From: Astrocystis sublimbata
Taxonomy: Eukaryota; Ascomycota; Sordariomycetes; Xylariales; Xylariaceae
Assembly (NCBI GenBank): GCA_022453515.1
Contig: JAJNNY010000001.1
Coordinates: 1,054,001-1,118,000, forward strand
Direction of reading: 5' to 3'
DNA length: 64,000 nucleotides
Position 1 is the first letter of the stretch. Every line of letters starts with the position of its first letter. The position numbers were made by a program, and so were the translations under genes. Shown here piece after piece: positions 34,510 to 46,337 of this stretch. The notes under the pieces are model-generated. The model did no database searches and had not been told where the DNA came from. It saw only the letters and a program-made list of their open reading frames with translations.

Positions 34510-35895
34510 TCACTCATCAGCCTCCTTCTTCACCACCTCATCAACAACAACCTCCCTCTCAACCCCCTCAACCCTCTCATCCTCCACCTTCACGACACCC
34601 TCCCCCTTGACATCCACCACCACATTCTCCCTCACCCTCCTCCCCTCCAAAACCTTCTTCCTCTCCGCGGCTCTACACAAGCCCCTCAGCCCCAGCTCGC
34701 AGTCCCCACACCGTCTCCCGACCGGCAAGCAGACCGTCTGCCCCAGACCAACAAGCAACCCGTTGATCTCGCGCCACCTATCGCGCGGCAGCCAGCTCTC
34801 GAGCTTCGCGCGGGTGTCCTCGGGGTTCTTGGAGCCGCTCTTGCCGTGCCAGCCCCACAAGTTCGTGATGCGGTGCACATGGACATCAACACCGATGCCC
34901 TCGGTGCGGCCCCAGGCGGCCGAGAGGCAGAGGTGCGCCATCTTGGGGCCGACGCCCGGCAGCGCCACGAGACCCGCGATGGAGTCGGGGATGTCGCCGC
35001 CGTGCGCGTCGCGGCAGACGGCGGCCGCCTGCTGCAGGTACCTGGTCTTGTTGTTGTGGAAGCCGACGGCGTAGATCATGTCGTTGAGCGTGGCGGGCGC
35101 CACGGCGAGCATGTTTTCGAGGTTCAGCCCGCCTGGCGCCCCGGGCGCGTGCGCCGGCAGCTCCGTCTGCAGCCGCTGCATCGCCGCCGCGTTCACCGTG
35201 TCCTTGGTCTGCGACGACAGCATCAGCGCCACGAGGGTCTGGAACCGCTGGTCGCGCGCCGACGCCGTGCGCTGCGCCAGCCGCTCGCATCCCATCGTGT
35301 CGACGGCCGCGTTGCTGGCCGCGCCGCCGGGCGAGCGCATCTGCTGCACGACCGTGTACATCTCCTCCCAGTCCGTCGGAGGCTGCGTCGTGGTGGCTCC
35401 GGTCGACGGGTCGGTGGTCTTGCGGGCGGGTTTGCGCGGGCGCTTGGTTGTTGGTGGTGGTTTGGTGGCGGGGAGCGTGGCCAGTGTCTCGACTTCTTCG
35501 CGTTCGGCTTTTATCTTGACCTCGGGTCCATTGCTTGTCTTGGTGTCTATCTCCTGCTCCTCCTCCTTCTTGACGCTGCGAGTTGCTCGTGATGGTGCGG
35601 CTCTGGGGCCGCCGACGGTGGTGGTTCGCTTGCGCTTCCGCGCCGATGAGGATGTCGCGTCGGGTATTGCATCTTCGATATCAGGGCTTGATATCCTGCC
35701 ATTGTTTGAAGCCGCGGCGCCCGTGTATGCGAACCGAGCCAGCGACGAGCGTGTAATGCGTCGTGGAGGTGAGGCCGCGAATTGTGCCATGGCGCTGGAA
35801 ATAGTGATTGTATTTCGCAAGCCGATACTAGTTGGCATAGCCTTTAGCAGCAGCCGTGACTCTGCGATGAGTGGTAATGGCGCGCTTGTAGACAC
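34510..35895 (-). CDS. nth1: Endonuclease III homologue (bifunctional DNA glycosylase/AP lyase)
   Basis: Removes oxidised pyrimidines and cuts AP sites in nuclear and mitochondrial base-excision repair. One exon, 461 residues. The N-terminal 175 residues are a basic, disordered extension with KRKR-type nuclear signals and several Met codons that could give mitochondrial and nuclear forms. The catalytic domain contains [15 protein letters not shown], the helix-hairpin-helix [13 protein letters not shown] with the Lys nucleophile, and GVDVHVHRI with the catalytic Asp. The iron-sulphur loop is [19 protein letters not shown], spaced Cx6Cx2Cx7C rather than the bacterial Cx6Cx2Cx5C. The C-terminus is Val/Glu-rich. 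The gene is GC-rich, which creates long antisense ORFs. Confidence 0.94.
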   Translation of the reverse strand: MSTSAPLPLIAESRLLLKAMPTSIGLRNTITISSAMAQFAASPPRRITRSSLARFAYTGAAASNNGRISSPDIEDAIPDATSSSARKRKRTTTVGGPRAAPSRATRSVKKEEEQEIDTKTSNGPEVKIKAEREEVETLATLPATKPPPTTKRPRKPARKTTDPSTGATTTQPPTDWEEMYTVVQQMRSPGGAASNAAVDTMGCERLAQRTASARDQRFQTLVALMLSSQTKDTVNAAAMQRLQTELPAHAPGAPGGLNLENMLAVAPATLNDMIYAVGFHNNKTRYLQQAAAVCRDAHGGDIPDSIAGLVALPGVGPKMAHLCLSAAWGRTEGIGVDVHVHRITNLWGWHGKSGSKNPEDTRAKLESWLPRDRWREINGLLVGLGQTVCLPVGRRCGDCELGLRGLCRAAERKKVLEGRRVRENVVVDVKGEGVVKVEDERVEGVEREVVVDEVVKKEADE

Positions 35896-36623
35896 ATTCC
35901 AACAAGAAAACCTTGATGTTGCTTCTTGTTGGTGCTGACTTCAATTCAATTCGAGACCGAAGTCGCGTACTCGGCCAGCTCGGGTGCTCGGTAGGTAGGC
36001 GTCTGGAGGTAGCATCCATCGCATGTTCCCGGCATTCAAACCCCTGTTCTACCTCTATTCGACTTACTAGATCGAGACTACCTTGGAAGCTAGCGCATCC
36101 CCGCATGTACTTAGGTTGTTAGGGTCCCTGAGCTGTGCTGTGATCCTTCGCCTTGAACCCTCAATGACGACTCGCTTCGTCTCTTTTTTTTGTTTTTTTC
36201 TTTGCTCCAGCTTATGTAAGAATGAGTCTCCTCTCCTTAGCTTTGCTTCGCAATACATACTACAGAGCAAATTCGAAGCTCAGGGGTTGCAGTAAGAACC
36301 TTAACTTTTGGGCCCATTCATTCGTCCCCCCTTCCCCTTTTTTTGCGTAATGAGCGGAGCATCGTGCAATGGACGACTGTTAGCTGATTACATGCAACGG
36401 CCGTGCGTTTCGGCGTCGTGATAGAAAAAGAACAATTCAAATATAGTCGAAATTCAGATATACCTAAACTCAGATACAACCGAAATTCGGAACACCTGGA
36501 TCTATCTGTTACAGAGGCTCTAGAACTTTAAGGTATATGCCAAACTCCCCGGATTCCCAAAGCAAGAGACGGATGCTGGTCAGCAGTACAGAGAGAGAGC
36601 AGCAATCCGTGCTAGTAGGTAGC
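35896..36623. other. Intergenic stretch
   Basis: About 730 bp: upstream of nth1 and downstream of the next minus-strand gene. It contains T-rich runs near 36183-36200. No gene seen. Confidence 0.55.
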
Positions 36624-37649
36624 CTACATACCATATAGGGGATGGTCTGGAGGAAGAGCGAACCTACGCATAACCCGCTGCTGCCCGCCCCCGTAGTAGT
36701 TGTATGACTGCATTCCGTCGCGAAAGAAGAACGTAATGAGGACTGGTTTATCCGCGAGGTGTTTGCTCCCTTCATACAGTATTTCTAGCATGACCGCTAT
36801 GCGGCCTGCAATCTCGTGGAACTTCGAATCGGTCTGACCTTCACAGAACATAGTCGCGGGGTCCTGAATCTCACGAACCTCTCTAGCCCCGAGCGTAGTT
36901 ATGTGATGATTGACCCCGACTATCACCCAGGGTGGTTCATTCAATTCCTCAGGGTTCCTGTCGTCATCCATATCGGGGGCCTCGTTCATGAGGATCACAA
37001 CATCCCGCTCTTTCACCAACTCCAAGCCATACTTATCGTGACTTTTAGGATAGACGGGCAGCAGTATTTCATCCAACTCGTGAGGACCGGCCGGTGGTGG
37101 TTCAAGGAAATCGAAGATGCGCTCTAATATAAGACGGTGGATCTTTGCTGAGCTCTCCGGGCTGCCGTCATCGTCTGCCTCGGCTTTGTCTATCAATTTT
37201 TCGTGGTGAAAATGCACTGCCACTGATTCGTTGTATGCGTCCTGGGTCATTAACTCGTGCGCGGCGCGGGAATCGCGCCACTCCTCCGCTAGCCCAAAGG
37301 CTCTGTATATGGTATATCCAATATAAACGGCAATGGTCAAGACCGATCCGATGGCCATATCCTTCAACCGACTGGCGCGTGGCTTGGGCGGCTGGCCGTA
37401 TGGGCCGTAGCCGTAGCCGTAGCCGTAGCCGTAGTGTGGTGGTGGGCCTTTGGGGGCATAGTTGGAGTAAGCCTGGAAGAAGTGCTGGTTCCTTCCCTGA
37501 TCCTGAGCTCCGAGCCGTAGCTTCACCCGGTTGTGCGGAATTTGAGCTCTTGTGTGGGTAGGCCGGGATGGAAAATATGCGGACCAACTCGGTGATCTTG
37601 CTGTCCCCGGGGCATGGGAGACCCTGGTACAGAGCCTTCGAAGAGACAT
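36624..37649 (-). CDS. Unknown membrane-anchored protein, probably mitochondrial
   Basis: A single-exon frame of 341 residues. The first 60 residues are Arg/Ser/Thr-rich without acids until late, like a mitochondrial presequence. A Gly/Tyr repeat (GYGYGYGYG) near residue 75 precedes a single hydrophobic segment MAIGSVLTIAVYIGYTIY near residues 98-115. The following soluble domain of about 220 residues contains IHRLILERIFDFLEPPPAGPHELDEILLPVYPK and WVIVGVNHHITTLGAREVREIQ, and ends PPDHPLYGM. I do not recognise the family. The layout (presequence, one helix, large C-terminal domain) resembles inner-membrane proteins facing the intermembrane space, but this is inference. Confidence 0.8.
   Translation of the reverse strand: MSLRRLCTRVSHAPGTARSPSWSAYFPSRPTHTRAQIPHNRVKLRLGAQDQGRNQHFFQAYSNYAPKGPPPHYGYGYGYGYGPYGQPPKPRASRLKDMAIGSVLTIAVYIGYTIYRAFGLAEEWRDSRAAHELMTQDAYNESVAVHFHHEKLIDKAEADDDGSPESSAKIHRLILERIFDFLEPPPAGPHELDEILLPVYPKSHDKYGLELVKERDVVILMNEAPDMDDDRNPEELNEPPWVIVGVNHHITTLGAREVREIQDPATMFCEGQTDSKFHEIAGRIAVMLEILYEGSKHLADKPVLITFFFRDGMQSYNYYGGGQQRVMRRFALPPDHPLYGM
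37403..37436 (-). repeat. Hexanucleotide tandem repeat coding for Gly-Tyr
   Basis: About five copies of ccgtag on the plus strand encode alternating Gly-Tyr in the product of the 36624-37649 gene. It is likely to vary in copy number between strains. Confidence 0.85.
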
Positions 37650-38337
37650 ATTCGCCTCGGATGAGATCAGAGATTTTGCTTTCTCGCTATATTATGGGTC
37701 TTGTGGTTCTTCTTTTGGCTTCTGTGTTGTTCTGCTTCGAATACATGAGTCTGGAGAGAGCGTCGTCTTCACCAGATTGTCGTTTGGTAACGGCGTTCTA
37801 CTTCGTGGCAGCGCGAACATTACACGTGCCCCTCAAGAAGTTAATCTCGACGCCCGTTGACGGCTGAGTGACAGCTGGCCGCCCACCCTGCGTTGGCGTC
37901 CAAAGGTCAGTCAGCAATTCAATATCAGAATCCGCTGTTTTTCCCGGACGTAACTTTCAAGATTGTCTTTCAATGCGCCATCAAATTGTTGTTAGTGAAT
38001 ACATGCCACATTAACAGTATACCTAGGTAGGTGGCTCTTCTGAAGGTCATCGTCACACTAAGAATTCACACAATGCGTCTGTTAGTCATAGACCTGGATG
38101 TGTAAACACCACCGAAATTCTTTCTTTTTTCTTTGCAAGGCACGCAGAACACGACGTTGACGTTGCATGCAAGTAATATGATTACAATCTATTACGTTCC
38201 AAAAATGATATATACGCTATGGAATGCAGACTTCGCTTTGGTCCTTAGAGATCACGTCTATCTAGGTAACATGAATATTCTAAACCACAACGCCTCGATA
38301 TGCATGTGATAATGACAATAACTCCAGTCTACCCATC
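37650..38337. other. Intergenic stretch
   Basis: No gene. A tacctaggtaggt motif lies at 38020-38032. Confidence 0.55.
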
Positions 38338-39832
38338 TCACATCATGAATTCCTCGCTGAGCCAGTGTTTCAGTACAATCAACCCTTCGCTGAAACTTGG
38401 CTTATCCATACGAACAATGATAGCTGCATGAGTATGCCGCACGTTTTTAATCCACACTGGAAACTTTCGCCAGCCGACGGCATTCAAGCTCGTGATCATC
38501 TCAAATTGGCAGGGGTCAAGAGCGAGTGTCGGCGATCTTGGCTGGGACTGTTGGCTCTCAAGGTCGAGGATCTCAGCCTCTGCAGGTTCCAAAATTCTCT
38601 CGTCATCGTCGTCGTCGTCGGGGGAGGCTGTGAGATAAGCCTGTTTTTGTGAGCTGTTGATATTCTCGTAGGCGTTTTCCACAGTGCCTTGGATTTCTTC
38701 CACCCACAACGGCATACGGTATTTTTCGACTTGAATGCCAGCTTTCCCATTTTCGTGGAGCTGTATTCGCCGTGTGCTCCGGACCGTTTGTACAGCCGAG
38801 TTGAGCAAAAACACGGTTATGCCGATGGGCAAAAAGATAGCGAGTGCAAGAACGTATGGGCTATTCTTGACGTATGATGCCCCGTTGATGGCCATTAAGC
38901 TCATTGTTGATTTTGGTGCTTCTGGCGCAAGCTGTGTGACGGGATGTTCTCGGTCAAGGACAACATCCTCATATCCTCTGGCGTAACGGGCTTTGATCTT
39001 GGTCAGGTCTATATAAGGATCGGTCTGGGTGATCATAGAGGTGTAGTGAGCGACCGTTCTATCGTTGAGAATATTGGAGTATAGTGTCCGACGTTTGAAC
39101 TTCTTCAACCCCAAGACAAAGATGGAGTCAGGCTCGGCGAGGATGGAAAGGAGTGGGCGGCCTGTGTCGCGGAATTTATCGACAATGAAGAGTTGGCGTC
39201 CTGACTCTGACAACACTCTCGATCCTAAATTATTCCACACATGATCGTACCAGCCGCTGAGGGGCGCCCGAACACCAAGATGCGGCGACGCAAAGGTAGT
39301 AAAGTTCTGTAGGCGTCAGGTCAGCATTCGCGACGCACACCCGACTGATAGAGGTTCAGCTCGCATACCATTGGCTCAACCCTGTCTAAGACGCCTTTCG
39401 CGTATAACAGGCCGATGGCATAACGGGCGACTAATCCGCCGAGGGAATATCCAACGATGCTAAGCTTGGTGATGTGGCCGCCATTCTGATGGATGGCTTC
39501 AATCTCGTCCTCAATCTCGTCGCATACTCTCTCGCCGCCCAGTTCAATGCCATCATATGTGAAATAGCCGCTATTCCGTTTCGCGAGGAGCAGATGGAGC
39601 TGATCTTCAGGGTAGGTATCACGGATGGCTTTCGCAACCTGATTCATGTGGTCTGGGGTGCCCCATGCCTGTCGCAGTCAGTGAAATCGGTTCGTAGCAG
39701 AAATCGTGTGCGTGGCTGCACGGCGCGGTGCCTTATCTGGGTGTCCCTTGAGGGGTGAGAATGACATACTCCGTGAACCAAGACGCAAAGATGATTTGCA
39801 GATACATCACCACTACCGGGCTCCTCCATCAT
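38338..39832 (-). CDS. Lipase/serine esterase of the DUF676 family (Lpl1-like)
   Basis: Exons 39770-39832, 39369-39668 and 38338-39306 give 443 residues, with GT-AG introns. The alpha/beta-hydrolase start is HLCVLVHGAWGTPDHM (the oxyanion HG). The nucleophile elbow is IVGYSLGGLVARY (G-x-S-x-G), then NFTTFASPHLGVRAP. A hydrophobic segment SPYVLALAIFLPIGITVFLLN near residue 275 could be a membrane or lipid-droplet anchor. An Asp-rich stretch follows, and the C-terminal part contains WRKFPVWIKNVRHTHAAIIVRM, whose histidines fit the catalytic His region. Yeast Lpl1 is a lipid-droplet phospholipase of this family, so a similar role is plausible. A second ATG three bases downstream is possible. Confidence 0.9.
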
Positions 39833-41146
39833 ATCTGGCGTAATAAAAGGCGATGAATAAGCGATAGCCCGACAATACTGTCAAATTGTGTAGTTATTCT
39901 TCAGATTGGAAACGCGCGAAGAATAGATCGAGAGTATGTAGTCTGTCTTTAAAAACGCGGTAGATGGTGGATGGCGGCGCATCTTGGTCCTATGTACTAT
40001 GTATGATGGTGTCAGCATGCCCGTTCAACCATCGTTAACTCCGGCGGACATGTGAACTACCCGCGCGGCCAGGCCGGCTGGGTAGCTGGGTCAGCTGTGT
40101 ACGTAAGGCAGTCTCGGCAGCCTGTACCTGGGAAAATGCAGGAAAATGATACAGCCCCGAGGTCCTGACCAGGGGGCTCAAGCTTGGCGCTGTTGCGAAG
40201 AAGCATCGCCAAGTCCCAAGCGTCGCTGGACCTGCGCACCAAAGCAGCATTGACATTAGCGTCCACACTGGATGACTGGAGCAGGTGCTTGTTCAGGTAA
40301 CTGTTACAATGCGCCACCACAAGGACAGCTTGAGAGTCATGACGAATGGCTGCGTGCCGTAGACTCGCTCTTGAGCATCGAGCAAATGACCGCTACCCGC
40401 AAATGGTGATTGATACCTACATGTAGTTTAGACACCTCGCACATCAAGGATGGTCCCAAAGGAGGCAGTTCCAACGTGAAAGTTGTCAGGTCAAACAGTG
40501 CCTGTCTCGCCTGTTAGGTAGGCACATGCTTCTAATGTAGGTACTTCATGCTCAAAAGTCATTACCTATTGGACACACTAATCTAAATGGGGTAAGAAGG
40601 TACGTACCCGGGGAGATACATGTACAAACAACCCGAACGTCAGGCTTGGGATCGCTCTGACCTTCCGCCACGCTCACCCAGCAATTCGGGCTTCACATGC
40701 ACCAGAAGCCAGAGACATGACCTACAACGTGGCATGGGAATGAGAACAAGGCTGGGAAGCGAGCCGCGAAGCAAGCACTGTCGCCACTGCAAAAGCAGAC
40801 AAGTCGTGACGTGACAACCACTCTGCCTCGCTTACCTCACCTACTCGCTACCGTCTGCAGACAGGGAAGGCATCCATACTTACAAAGTATACACACGGCA
40901 GCGTCCAACAAAGCCCTTTCCTTCTGCGTATACCAATGCCTGAGCATCGTCATATCACCTTTGCCCATTTCCCCACATATTTTCATCTGGGTGATAGTAC
41001 ATTCATCGTATCAAGTCTGATGGGCCAGTATAACGACAAGCCACACTAGGACCTGCGCGGACCCGACGCCAGCTGCTCGCTGAGGTCTTGTTCCTTCAAT
41101 GCCATTTACCCAACAAGCTATTATCGTTGGTTGCAAACTATTCAAT
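39833..41146. other. Divergent promoter region
   Basis: 1.3 kb between the lipase gene and the Rex3-like gene. No supported ORF. An in-frame ATG at 41099 would lengthen the Rex3-like product by 16 residues. Confidence 0.55.
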
Positions 41147-43180
41147 ATGGCGAGCGCGTTGGCTGCCTTGAAAAGCTTGGTCTGCCCTGCGGGTGATGGC
41201 TGTACCGCCTTTCAGTGCCTCTTTAGCCACCCCAACGACAAGAAGAAAAAGAAGAAGGAGGCTGATGATGAACCCAAGAACAGTCAAGTACTAAACCACC
41301 ACAACTCATACAAGGCGTCAGCTACGTTTCATGCCCGTCCTGATGAGGCCGGCGAGGACTCCTCCAACAAAACTCTACAAAGGAAGCGAATAAAGCTCGA
41401 TGAGCACAGCAGTACTGTCTCACACCATGACCCTACAGTCGAAACGGGCGCTTCTAACACGCTGCCCGACGAACAAAGCATGAAACCTTCGGCTGCCACA
41501 CCCAAGATCATATGTAAAGACAATTCCCCTGGTGTCACTGCAAACAATCCCTCATCCGCGGCTGCATCTAATAAGCAAACACATAAACAACAAGACGAAC
41601 GCCATCAGTCATTAACCGCAGATCCTCCAGCACCCGCCAATTCGAAGACTCGCCCACCCGTGCCCTGGTCAAAGCAAGTTAGAAAGGGGCCCGAATCACT
41701 CAATCCTCGACTTCTTAAGAAGGCTCCAGCAAGTCATCCCACTCGCGTGGCCTTAGTCAAAGCCATGCACAAGGAGCTCAAACGGCTCAATGATGAATTG
41801 AAGAAAACAGCCCAAGGCGAAGATAAAAAGCTGGTTCTCACCGAGCAAGAGCTCATAGTGAGGACACTCGATGAGGAGGAAGAATTAGCCATCAAGAAGA
41901 CTTCTATCTACAATACCTCAATACGTAACAAGATTTTGAAGTATAAGAAGATGAACGTTGTTCAGTATAGAGACAGTCGAGCCAAGGAAGTGCAAAGCAG
42001 TGGTGACATTAGCAGCACACAAACACCTCCAACGGCACCTCCAGAATCGATCATGACCGGTCTCACCGTTGCCCAGGAGATTGATTTCCTACCCCGGCTG
42101 GTCTACGACCTGGCTCCGCTCGCATCGCATGGCTACATTTCCACGATACCATCTCAAGAGGCCATTGAAGGCGCCCAGGCAGCGGTCAAGGCTTGTGGCA
42201 ACACAGAAGCGTGCGACCGTTGCACAAGACGGTTCCAGGTCTTCCCTGGCCGTCGAGAGGAGGATGGCGCTCTTGCTTCCAACGGCTCTTGCACATATCA
42301 CCCTGGCAAGTCTTACCTTGTCGATCGCTCCAAATCTCAACGTAGGTTCAAGTGCTGCCAGAGGACAAGCGATGATGATGCTGGTGGCTGTATGACAGCG
42401 CCACACCATGTTTTCAAGACAACGGACCCCAAGAGGCTTGCTTCCGTCCTTAATTTCGTAAACACTCCTGTCAATCCCAAAGTGCCCAAGGATAGGGCAG
42501 TGGCCTTCGACTGTGAAATGGGATATACCGTACACGGCCTAGAGCTAATTCGAATAACCGTTGTATCTTGGCCGGCAGGCGAAATCTTACTCGATGTCCT
42601 CGTTCGGCCAGTCGGCGAGGTCCTGGACCTCAATACTCGATTTTCGGGCGTGAGGCCCGAGGACATGGCTACCGCTGAGCCATGTGAAGTCGGGTCCGAC
42701 CACAAACCTATCATCACCCTAGCAAATGAGCCTGCAGCGCAGCCTAAACAGCGGTTGAAGATCGTCGCGTCGCCGAAGATCGCTCGGGACCTCTTGTTCA
42801 CTCTTATCAGCGCAGAGACGCCCCTTATCGGCCATGGACTAGAGAATGACTTGAACGCTGCACGCATCATACACCCCACCTGCATCGACACAGTAATTCT
42901 CTGGCCGCACTCGCGCGGCCTCCCTATGCGGAATGGTCTCAAGTATCTCATGGAGACCGAGCTTGGCCGCAAGATCCAGGCAGATCCTACAGAAGGCTTG
43001 CCGGAGGGCCACGACAGTGCCGAGGACGCGCGGGCAGCCGGCGATCTCGTTCGACTCAAGATCCGGGACGAGTGGAAGACTATGCAGATGAGAGGTTGGA
43101 CTCTGAGCGCCGAGGGAAAGATCCTAGCCCCTAGTGAGGAATGGACAGTCGTTGGAGGCGCTAGGACCAAGAAGCATTGA
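41147..43180 (+). CDS. rex3: RNA 3'-5' exonuclease, Rex3-like (DEDDh)
   Basis: Trims 3' ends of structured RNAs such as RNase MRP RNA in yeast. One exon, 677 residues from MASALAAL. The N-terminus has a zinc-finger-like C-x-H region (CPAGDGCTAFQCLFSHP), followed by a long charged disordered part. A Cys-rich block, CDRCTRRFQVF to CTYHPGK and FKCCQR, precedes the exonuclease domain. Its acidic residues are visible: VAFDCEMGYT near residue 454, GHGLENDLNAARI near 561 and HDSAEDARAAGDL near 620, that is DEDD with the catalytic His. This order is the Rex3 type rather than Rex1 or Rex4. An upstream in-frame ATG at 41099 exists, but MASALAAL is the family-like start. Confidence 0.92.
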   Translation: MASALAALKSLVCPAGDGCTAFQCLFSHPNDKKKKKKEADDEPKNSQVLNHHNSYKASATFHARPDEAGEDSSNKTLQRKRIKLDEHSSTVSHHDPTVETGASNTLPDEQSMKPSAATPKIICKDNSPGVTANNPSSAAASNKQTHKQQDERHQSLTADPPAPANSKTRPPVPWSKQVRKGPESLNPRLLKKAPASHPTRVALVKAMHKELKRLNDELKKTAQGEDKKLVLTEQELIVRTLDEEEELAIKKTSIYNTSIRNKILKYKKMNVVQYRDSRAKEVQSSGDISSTQTPPTAPPESIMTGLTVAQEIDFLPRLVYDLAPLASHGYISTIPSQEAIEGAQAAVKACGNTEACDRCTRRFQVFPGRREEDGALASNGSCTYHPGKSYLVDRSKSQRRFKCCQRTSDDDAGGCMTAPHHVFKTTDPKRLASVLNFVNTPVNPKVPKDRAVAFDCEMGYTVHGLELIRITVVSWPAGEILLDVLVRPVGEVLDLNTRFSGVRPEDMATAEPCEVGSDHKPIITLANEPAAQPKQRLKIVASPKIARDLLFTLISAETPLIGHGLENDLNAARIIHPTCIDTVILWPHSRGLPMRNGLKYLMETELGRKIQADPTEGLPEGHDSAEDARAAGDLVRLKIRDEWKTMQMRGWTLSAEGKILAPSEEWTVVGGARTKKH

Positions 43181-43773
43181 TATCTGGATCAACTGAAACG
43201 TGGAGTTGATTCCATGAAGATAATCTAGCTTGGGGACATTTTCAGAGACTGGGAGACAACCGTTGATAAAGTCCCTGCACGAGTGATTATGGCTGGAAGG
43301 GGCTGGAAGCGGAGGCGAAGATTTGGCAGCTTACCAGCTCGGTGGAACAGTGGAAGACTCAGTACCAGCCAGACGCAGGTCAACCAAGGCTTGACCGCGT
43401 TGCCTTGCTATTACAAAGATGTGTTAAAGACACACATGCGTTGTTGCATTTGATGTTCCCACAAATTAGTTTAAACTTAAACCAGCGACTAATGAGTAGC
43501 ATGGCAGCGTTTTGACGAGTGGTGGAAATTAGCAAGCATGCTAGATGATAATCAAAGATCAGAACTCACACCCCGTCTTTGTGAGTGGTAGTGATGTAAT
43601 AGCACACATTATTCGTAAGCCCGAGCGGAGAGATCGGGCGACACTTGTCCACATATAAGTACATAGGAGGTCCCCTCCTTCTCCCTGCCTGATTTGCAGG
43701 GTTTTCAAATGCCCATCTTCCTGTGCCCGAAGAAAGAAGTCCTGTCTTCGCCCAACCTCGCTTTCTCTTCTAT
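43181..43773. other. Intergenic stretch between convergent genes
   Basis: About 590 bp with the 3' ends of rex3 and phb1. Nothing else seen. Confidence 0.55.
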
Positions 43774-44741
43774 TTACGCTCTCCCTACGGATAGTAAGAG
43801 ATTGCTCTGGCTCCCACCCTGCTTGCTGCTACCTGGGAGATACGACACATTGGGATTCGAAGACAAGGTCTGGGCGATATCACGCGAGGCCTCGATCTTG
43901 CGGATCTGAATGAGGCCGTCGCCGTGGCGGGCGATGGCGCGGGAGATGGTGTCGGCGGACTCGGCCTCGCCCTCGGCGCGGATGACGTTGGCCTGGCGCT
44001 CCTGCTCGGCCTTCTCGACGATGAAGCGCGCCCGCTCGGCGTCCTGCTGCGCAATCTGCTTCTGCTCGACGGCCTTGGTGAACTCCTTGCCGAACGTCAT
44101 GTGGGTGATGGAGACGTCCTCGAGCGCAATGTTGAACTCGGCCGCGCGCTTGGTGAGGTCCGTCCGGATGCGCTGCGATACGGCCTCACGCTGGGTGATC
44201 AGCTCGGCGGCGTCGAATTGGGCGACGATGGACTTGAGCACTTCGTTGCCGATGGAAGGTAGCACACGTTCGTCGTAGTCGGTGCCGAGGTTCTGGGAAT
44301 ATGCGGGTTAGAATGCATGTTTCCGGTAACAAGTGATAACGATAGGGCCGGCATAACAACTGCGGCTTTGCTGGTTTGAGGCCGGTTATGAAAAGCGGTA
44401 GCGGGTTAGGTACACACCTGGTAGATCTTGGGGAGGTTTTGGACCTCGGGCCTGTGCAGGACTCTCAGTGTCAAGCTGACCATCTGCAAATCCTTGCTGC
44501 CGGTGGTTGTGGCAATGTTCCTAGGCTTGGTCCGCACGTCGAACAGGATGCTGCGCTGCAGCCACGGGACGAGAAAATGGGTGCCTTCGTTGATGACGCC
44601 GTCCTTCACACCCTGCAGCCTGTCGAAGATGACGGCTCTCGTGCCGCCGCGGACGTCGTAGAGGCTCGAATTCAGTATGCCGGCGCCGATGAGGGCGGGG
44701 ATGGCGAGCCGTGTGGCTGCCCTGAACATGGCAGGCTCCAT
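43774..44741 (-). CDS. phb1: Prohibitin-1, mitochondrial inner-membrane scaffold
   Basis: Forms ring complexes with prohibitin-2 in the inner membrane that stabilise respiratory proteins and regulate m-AAA protease. Exons 44418-44741 and 43774-44292 give 280 residues. The N-terminal hydrophobic anchor [17 protein letters not shown] is followed by the PHB domain with [60 protein letters not shown] and the intron-split [31 protein letters not shown]. The coiled-coil region has [33 protein letters not shown] start five codons downstream (MFRAA) is also possible. The intron donor is GTGTGT and the acceptor CCCAG. Confidence 0.96.
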
Positions 44742-46337
44742 TTTCTGTGCTTGGTTCGCTGCGGTCTATGTTCGGTCTGGATCGTGCTGGCTGCTGTTCT
44801 GCGTGACGGATGGTGGGATGAGAGTGGTAGGGCGGTTTGGGGTTGTCGGCACTTGCGGCTGTGATGGGGGGGGTACAATCGAAGCTGCTCAGAACTGACA
44901 AGGAAGGGCAAGCTTCCTCCACTGGAACCTACCAGGATAAGCTTAGTCCTGCAGCAGCTGAAGGGTACGTAGGTACATGGACCGCCAGCTCAACGACAGC
45001 CAGGCGAGCCAGGTGCTAAGTGCCAAGGGCTCACGTGGCACGGGCCACATGATCCACTGAACAGGACGCTAATTTGCACGGTAGCGCGTCGAGGAAAAAA
45101 AAAGTATCTTTTCCTCTTCCTTAAAAGCCAAAGCTCCCACCTTCTCTACCGAATGGCCGACCTACTCTCTCATCTACGTCTGCATTGTTGCACCACCTCA
45201 TCTGAGGGAGCTCTTCAACAGGTATGTGTATCTTCCTTCCTCTTTCTCTTCCGCCAGCCTTGCCTTGCTGTCCATCATGATTCAATATACCACAACTATT
45301 CGCAGTTTCCACGCTAGCCGTCGCCATGAAGCCCATACAGACGGACGATGAGCGCTATATCCTTCCTTGGATGTATGAATATGGACTTTGCATCAACGTC
45401 TTACTTTACACTGCCGTTGTAGCCAATTACTAATATTGCCATCGATGCTAGGTGCTGGGGACTCTTGGATACTCAACTGTCTAGCCAAATGTTTTAACAA
45501 TAAGATACATACAACGGATGAATTCGTAGCCTGCGTTCGAAACGCGGGAGCTTGTGCAGATCTCCCAGGTCGAGCAGGCGAGGAGAGAGATTGCGGCCCA
45601 GCGCCTCTCAAATTGGCGGGCGTTTGCTAGGTAGGTGAACCATGGAAGATGAATGCAATATATAGCGATTCCCATACTTGGTTTTGGTTTTTGTCCAACC
45701 TCCGTCTTACGATCGAGCTTGGACGGTATCGCAATGGGACAATGAATATATTTTCTATCTCCAACGAATAAACCTTTGTATCCTCCGGGAACGTGACGTG
45801 AACATGTCTACTGGTGACTTGATACTCAATGCAACACTCTGTATGAATGCGACTGTAATGGCGCAGCACAGATTGCAGGACGTAGAATGATTAGGCACGG
45901 CAAAAACAGGTAGCCCACCGGGTGAGCATTGCGAATTTCTACAAATGAGGTAATGCGTTCCTCTTGGAAAAGGAATCTGATGATTCGCTTTTCCCGTGAT
46001 GCCTTCGATTAAGTAGGTAGTCCTCAGTCGTACTTTGTTCGCAGCTTCAGATTGTCAGGTGGGGCGGCTCTGCTCGTCTGCTAAGGCATCAGGCTGGCTC
46101 GGGCGGGCGCGCGCTAGCCGGTTCGAGACAGGTGCCATCCACGCTGTAACCACTGCACCAGTCGAGCCAGTCGGCAATCGTCAATTTCCAAGTTGCGAGT
46201 TCAATCCGACATCCACTCTGTTCCGCCTCTGCTAAGCCTATCGCTTCCGTCCACCCTTCACCGAACGTCCCAACACCCGTCCTCCGACCTTCGAATTGAC
46301 ACCACACCCGCGTCAATCACAAACCCAGAGTCCTACG
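44742..46337. other. Divergent intergenic region, phb1 / qcr8
   Basis: 1.6 kb with no supported gene. A C/T-rich stretch near 45095-45130 and short conflicting ORFs only. Confidence 0.55.

Noticed and set aside
34846..35938. Long plus-strand ORFs (248 and 286 codons) opposite nth1
   Set aside because: They are antisense to a well-supported gene and rich in Arg, Ala and Gly, as expected from the GC-rich complement. No motif is present.
44837..45019. Short plus-strand ORFs upstream of prohibitin
   Set aside because: Shorter than 65 codons, with no homology, and they overlap the likely phb1 promoter and leader.
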